Translations under genes and position numbers: made by a program
Source of the DNA: CAUZFZ01 sp963579025
Lineage (GTDB): Bacteria; Planctomycetota; Planctomycetia; Planctomycetales; Planctomycetaceae
Reading direction: 5' to 3'
Assembly: GCA_963579025.1 (NCBI GenBank)
Contig: CAUZFZ010000104.1
Coordinates: 1 to 38,826 of the forward strand
Length of the DNA: 38,826 nucleotides
Notes under the pieces: model-generated
Told to the model about the DNA's origin: nothing
Database searches by the model: none
The model's input: only the letters and a program-made list of their open reading frames with translations
Shown here: positions 38,101 to 38,826 of the stretch, piece by piece
How positions within the stretch are numbered: the stretch's first letter is position 1
Layout: every line of letters starts with the position of its first letter

Positions 38101-38826
38101 TGCCGGCAGCGGAATCGTCGCGGCCACAATGACCATTGATGTCAACGCTGTGAATGACGTTCCGGTCGCTCAGGCCAGCAGTGTCAGCACGAACGAGGAC
38201 ACGGCAAAAACGTTCGCCGTCGGTGAATTCAACTTCAACGATGTCGAGGGCGACGGGCTGGCGTCCATCACGATCACGGGGCTCGGTCTTGCCAGTGGCG
38301 ACACGCTGAAACTCAGCGGCAGCGACGTCAGCGTCAACGACACGATCACCGCCGCGAACATCCCGAATCTGGTCTATACGCCAGCGGGCGATGCGAATGG
38401 AGCCGGACGCTCGACATTCGACTTCCGCGTCAATGATGCCGGCAGCGGGATCGTCGCGGCCACAATGACCATTGATGTCAACGCCGTGAATGACGTTCCG
38501 GTCGCTCAGGCCAGCAGTGTCAGCACGAACGAGGACACGGCAAAAATGTTCGCCGTCGGTGAATTCAACTTCAACGATGTCGAGGGCGACGGGCTGGCGT
38601 CCATCACGATCACCGGGCTCAGTCTCGCCAGTGGCGACACGCTGAAACTCAGCGGCAGCGACGTCAACGTCAGCGACACGATCACCGCCGCGAACATCTC
38701 GAATCTGGTCTATACGCCAGCGGGCGATGCGAATGGAGCCGGACGCTCGACATTCGACTTCCGCGTCAATGATGCCGGCAGCGGGATCGTCGCGGCCACA
38801 ATGACCATTGATGTCAACGCCGTGAA
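26177..38826 (+). CDS. Giant modular surface protein (beta-helix, SdrD_B, FG-GAP and tandem repeats), incomplete at right edge
   Basis: One plus-strand frame is open from ATG 26177 to the last base, at least 4,216 codons, with no stop. AGGA lies nine bases before the ATG. Residues 43-54 read VEVVEERTLLSS, the planctomycete LEPR-XLL-like export motif. Residues 55-1740 hold three modules, each starting with a CSLREA-like motif (TTLRAAI, then TSLREAI twice), continuing with Gly/Asn-rich parallel beta-helix turns, and ending with SPAIDAGN-type and DIGAxE signatures (the last reads SPVIDAGD). From about 1741 to 3742 there are four cycles of an SdrD_B-like domain (SGTKFHDLDLDGVFDMG-type; starts near nucleotides 31396, 32770, 34727 and 36046) plus FG-GAP/VCBS propeller repeats with Ca-binding DFNGDGLLD-type loops. 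A cadherin/Ig-like stretch (from about 3743) leads to 112-residue tandem repeats. It should be secreted and Ca-dependent, for adhesion or polymer contact. The C-terminus, which would show how it is anchored, is outside the window. Confidence 0.9.
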   Translation, partial: MVFASWLKRFRYSLERQARVQCDRLSGPPKERPARGRRFAHRVEVVEERTLLSSVTFTVNSLNDAVDANVGDGIADSDLVTLGLQTTLRAAIMEANASTAENVEIMVPAGTYTLTIAASGGDGDDTGDLNITNSISAIEISGVGPTTLIDGRGNSSRVFRIEAGAHRVELDDLRLQGSAVGNGGAVQTFSFLELDDVQIDMSDTQAAGGGLAVESTGTATVLNSMFTGNSANGAAGAVLVEGVLTVANTVFDTNSGVVGGAVFVDTSASASFTATTFSNNSTTGSGDGGAIFVDGGQAVVSASRFTGNTARGGAGLFVQSGSSNVTVDGSTFDANAATLRGGAITIAGTASVTNATISGNTANGGGGGGIDVGASGVVTLINNTIAFNRANAGGGVAINIAGGGLVTTANTIFSNSTDTAMAPNALPDVSGTITSLGSNIVQDATGSTGFSGGDLIATDPLLLSLADNGGFSPTHALQLSGPTSPAIDAGNTGLGPATDQRRVPRAQGPNTDIGAYETGFGGAFVTTTADAVVVDSVTSLREAIIDLNGGMLPDQTIIVPPGLFTLSRTGTEAGDATFNDLDLTFFAGATIIGFGEVSTVIDGSGLAGDGVDGSGNDRVFEIGFGVATTITGVGIENGNAGTASGGGILANGALSLSLSRIEDNQAGDGGGIAGFDSLTLDGVTVTDNTATNLGGGVAAFSSFNSSTIQNSSITRNSATSGGGILVVGPVVVRNTMVTRNTAVGDGGGIAVDGQSGGSLEVSNSTVNLNTAGGFGGGIGSSGFVEVIGTTVSNNTATLSGGGVAATAGTLRIAGSTITANVANQNGGAVAIGVPPGGMMIPFSGPVDANITFSEISSNSAGLNGGGVANSNSMLFVGTSALTSNTAANGGGLVNSFGGTTDIVSSTVSGNTATGSGVGGGLLNDGGTLDVTNATITNNTAASGGGLVSQTNQLTKVQNTIIAGNMLSAGSLGVDVFADTVITTGGNNVIGVGEFGFVNGVNNDQTGTTGTPLNALLGPLQNNGGLTQTHALLAGSPAIDAGNNSNLDQTDSEVDVDQRGAERILNGGMSANVDIGAFELGSTAIFVTTTSDVVNGVDGVTSLREAINTANGNVDANTIVVPAGTYKLALAGTGEDSNATGDLDITNPVTIVGYGMGVTVIDGESIDRVFDVFSTTATFLDLTIQDGMVVGADGGGLRAEFSTTTLERVEVSDNSTNASGGGVSTFAGSSTLNVLASIFVNNLAANAGGAISTSEDTLNVSNTIFDRNRAMSGDGGAIRIFGANATITGSQFTENMATNGFGGAVFVQRLFGNTTTIDSSRFAGGVASSGGAVANLSDMVVITNSEFADLTSGMQFIPGNTATGPGGAILNQGGNLTVTGTLIRQNFAMGGPGGGIANVGTGAQLTVEDSQIEFNNTDISGGAVFNEQTATLRRTTASGNTAFSGAGGIVNQMGGTLLLVNSTISGNTAPSGAGAVANLNVSSTLTIDHSTITLNRGGTGPGGISNEGTVNLKNSIVAVNTTAMGKSDLAGLGTFNSNGNNLIGDQDGITAFQNGVSGDIVGGQTALAVTITNASNATPIQIDTSAAHGLVTGERVRIENVTGNLSANGTFTITFVDTDSFTLDNSAGSGASVPGGDIFRLANPMLAMLALLANNTTAPDPPTQSGGMMMSLGGAESPDEIQPLDPVVPQTHRPLPGSPVIDAGDATGIEPTDNRGTGFPRNVDGDNAGGAQPDIGAVELFLTTVSGRKFSDINGNGVQDMPTEPGLDFVIIYADINGNGILDLGDRFTSTDFNGDYTLDLVPPGTQIISEILPVSAIPGLPGFRQTSPLVPLSGTPVTLDSLTDPDGVVSADFNGDGLLDVAFSDPGNDQIKVLIQQMNGMFVSSTYAVGNEPRNVAVGNFNSDGFIDLIVPNRLSNDVTVLRNQGNGTFVPFATVSVGTEPVDVVTGDFNQDGFLDFATANQASNNVSVISGDGAGAFTPLATLATGASPRELTAADFDRDTRLDIATADFTGNSVTMLRNQGGGMFLTDTLALAGTQPIAIDSADFDLDGLPDIVLGLDQTNQASVLLNRGTATTFQTIPLGAVTNPTSVTGVDFNGDGLPDVVATSSAASNNVVVFLGNTVGPPFTSATFTAGDQPNSLAVGDINNDGRPDLITTNVGSDDVTGLVNLTGSRVETLTTGVITSNANFGNQQLASVSGTKFSDVDGDGVHRRDTLGFLDNFDQGFPDFNWQNEVGAWVVSNGEYSASVPGNVPPTYNSLPFTLTDFEIELDFNNVADGGVWLRSTPTDPAQPSGVLLVVGGPTVNSGTGLYWHEVNNGVFGSVLNSVGGLFTPGDNVRVRVVVEGNTYSAFLNGSTVAATTLTTSTFANGRVALYSNSAQTFDNVEVSNVANPEPGLPGVAIFLDTNGNGRRDLFEQTALTRTDDPSTGLDESGGYLFLDVLPEDVRVIEVVPPGFQQTTQQSNVELFSTDLETVTAGDNAVDTLLLDLNGDGLNDLVVLSQDSGTGNLRVFGGTGTEHFTTVAPIAVGSGAEAVSAADLDGDGDLDLAVAHATDDNVRLFENTGGLTFVLRQTLNVTAGDMPGDVVLRDINADGRADVIVANTNSPSGVRGVSIFTNNNSMPGAFAFNAAVNLNTGGQTVAVAVSDLDNDGDPDIAAVVSDTNEVRVFENSNGTFLSAATVSTGTNPTAIAVSDFDGDGRADLVVAKTTGTFGLEFFAGSGLFKYSTAFSFGFSIAPDSLAVADLNSDGLDDVVFTNPSTGQVGVLQNSISGFMSEVRFTAASQITGVSVGDVDGDGLTDIVAVQNSTGADAVALFNRFGSIPLSLVAGQRVTGQDFGNVQLGTLSGTKFHDLDLDGVFDMGEDPLPGFKIFLDLDGDGVHTPGREPSTLTDSNGNWTLTNVPVNTTVSVVEEIVGTGFFQTFPNTLQLGMDMGFDTLDGPDQTAIGDLDGDGDNDVVVASVFDDVVEIGLVDNATGTVSRASFSVANLFRVALADVDGDNDLDILAAGANLSVALNNGNGTFAAPTTFGSGTFSALTVGDFDGDGDADVAATDTQLTVFLNNGSGAYAPQTAIPLAGRADVVITADVDGDMDLDLVITSQTTDVFQILKNDGAGAFTVTQTGGLDDGPVGLTAADFDQGSPGLELLTASANSETFQLLTNNGTGTFTPQTGVATGLSSPLFADSADLNSDGNADFVITDFLGSNILIGLGDGNGGFSTQPLAVGSSQTGVTLADLTNNGRPDIVLTVPLSNMIVVIPNLTGSQNFTLAAGQVQSGILFGNRALPGSISGVKFRDDNENGIQDMGEPGLAGFTIFADLDNDDVLDGGEPFAVTAADGSYTISGLEALEQFTVSEVPQAGFVQFGPIDPGFSFVADVEAGGPAAGIVVGRFNNDAIDDIAVTLENTNQVAVLIGQAGGGFSAPTLIGVGMVPFAIAAEDFDGDMDLDLIVANEMDGTVSLLLNSGVSSGMFVAQTADAAGPEPFDLAIANFDGINGADVAVVNRSAATFRILLNDGNGNLTAGTPISTVSSMPSSIVAGDFDQDGAVDDVAVVTSGDNMLRVFVQQPTGTFIVGATLATGTDPSRVRSADLNGDSVPDLVVVNQQSNNVTVILNNSSAGTLNLGTATNFNAGVSGETLVLDDFNRDSFVDIVTAGENSDKVALLLNDGTGSFAAPILFPTDGTLPVEIAAIDLNADGDPDLAITDENFSEILLAANAFGSHVVFLGAGQNVTGRDFANRNINQPPVLTVPGAQTVNEDVILTFDSSAPVNTISITDPDEALNPGAKLAVSLNVTNGTLTFPVTTGLTFQAGTTNGSNNIIVTGTLADLNASLNGLQFLGNQDVNGMATLTVSVDDLGNFGTGSPQSDVEVINITITAVNDVPVAQASSVSTNEDTAKTFAVGEFNFNDVEGDGLASITITGLGLASGDTLKLSGSDVSVNDTITAANIPNLVYTPAGDANGAGRSTFDFRVNDAGSGIVAATMTIDVNAVNDVPVAQASSVSTNEDTAKTFAVGEFNFNDVEGDGLASITITGLGLASGDTLKLSGSDVSVNDTITAANIPNLVYTPAGDANGAGRSTFDFRVNDAGSGIVAATMTIDVNAVNDVPVAQASSVSTNEDTAKMFAVGEFNFNDVEGDGLASITITGLSLASGDTLKLSGSDVNVSDTITAANISNLVYTPAGDANGAGRSTFDFRVNDAGSGIVAATMTIDVNAV
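32819..33361 (+). other. Lectin-like domain inserted inside the second SdrD_B domain of the giant protein
   Basis: The second SdrD_B motif starts SGTKFSDVDGDGVHRR and resumes with EPGLPGVAIFLDTNGNG, while the other three run on directly from GDGV/NGV to EPGL-type sequence. The roughly 181 residues between them (LDNFDQGFPDFNW ... NGRVALYSNSAQTFDNVEV) look like a concanavalin/laminin-G fold, as in DUF1080-type domains. The frame is kept on both sides. Confidence 0.65.
37811..38826 (+). repeat. 336-bp direct tandem repeats (at least three full copies, array continues)
   Basis: Full copies are 37811-38146, 38147-38482 and 38483-38818, and a fourth begins at 38819. Each encodes 112 residues, starting AVNDVPVAQASSVSTNEDTA and ending TFDFRVNDAG ... 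TIDVN. By direct reading, copies 1 and 2 differ at only one base (GGA or GGG near the end). Copy 3 has about ten changes. The period is a multiple of three, so unequal crossing-over adds or removes whole domains without shifting the frame. Confidence 0.95.

Noticed and set aside
37811..38826. Regular repeats as a CRISPR array
   Set aside because: The unit is 336 bp, coding, in frame and without unique spacers; it is a protein repeat.

Overview
The window looks like chromosomal DNA of a planctomycete (Planctomycetota). The evidence is a DUF1592-type protein paired with a DUF1552 protein, a serine/threonine kinase with a DWG motif and a TPR tail, a peptidase C14 (caspase-like) protein with a DUF4384-like tail, a giant surface protein with a LEPR-XLL-like N-terminus, several short intergenic repeats of a kind I recall from this phylum, and a GC-rich base composition. 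I cannot name the genus. No rRNA, tRNA, CRISPR array, phage gene or transposase was recognised.

Layout. Bases 1-118 hold a hairpin followed by a T run. Bases 119-5874 hold a caspase-like gene followed by a large Ser/Thr kinase, with three copies of one repeat element placed around them. Both genes appear damaged: the caspase frame has an in-frame TAG at 417-419, and the kinase seems to have an extra C near 5757 that changes its last residues. Bases 5955-8398 (minus strand) hold a CrtI-like FAD oxidoreductase and purC. Bases 8645-20828 hold mostly single genes: a GH10-like protein without recognisable catalytic glutamates, a small acidic protein, an enolase-superfamily enzyme, an exported tripeptidyl-peptidase II-like subtilase, a hydroxyacid-oxoacid transhydrogenase, a cytochrome P450, a nitrilase-superfamily amidohydrolase and a CpdA-like phosphodiesterase. 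Bases 21141-24671 hold the DUF1592/DUF1552 pair. Bases 24747-25634 (minus strand) hold a KaiC/RAD55-like ATPase.

From 26177 to the right edge, one plus-strand reading frame stays open for more than 12.6 kb (at least 4,216 codons) without a stop. It encodes a modular giant surface protein: an N-terminal export motif, three CSLREA/parallel beta-helix modules, four cycles of an SdrD_B-like domain plus an FG-GAP/VCBS propeller, one cadherin/Ig-like linker, and then tandem 336-bp (112-residue) repeats that run off the window. One SdrD_B domain appears to be split by a lectin-like insertion of about 181 residues.

Apart from the two enzyme-like pairs (caspase/kinase and DUF1592/DUF1552), neighbouring genes do not form obvious pathways. 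The most unusual features are the giant protein with its near-identical repeats, and the caspase-kinase locus with its lesions and flanking inverted repeats.
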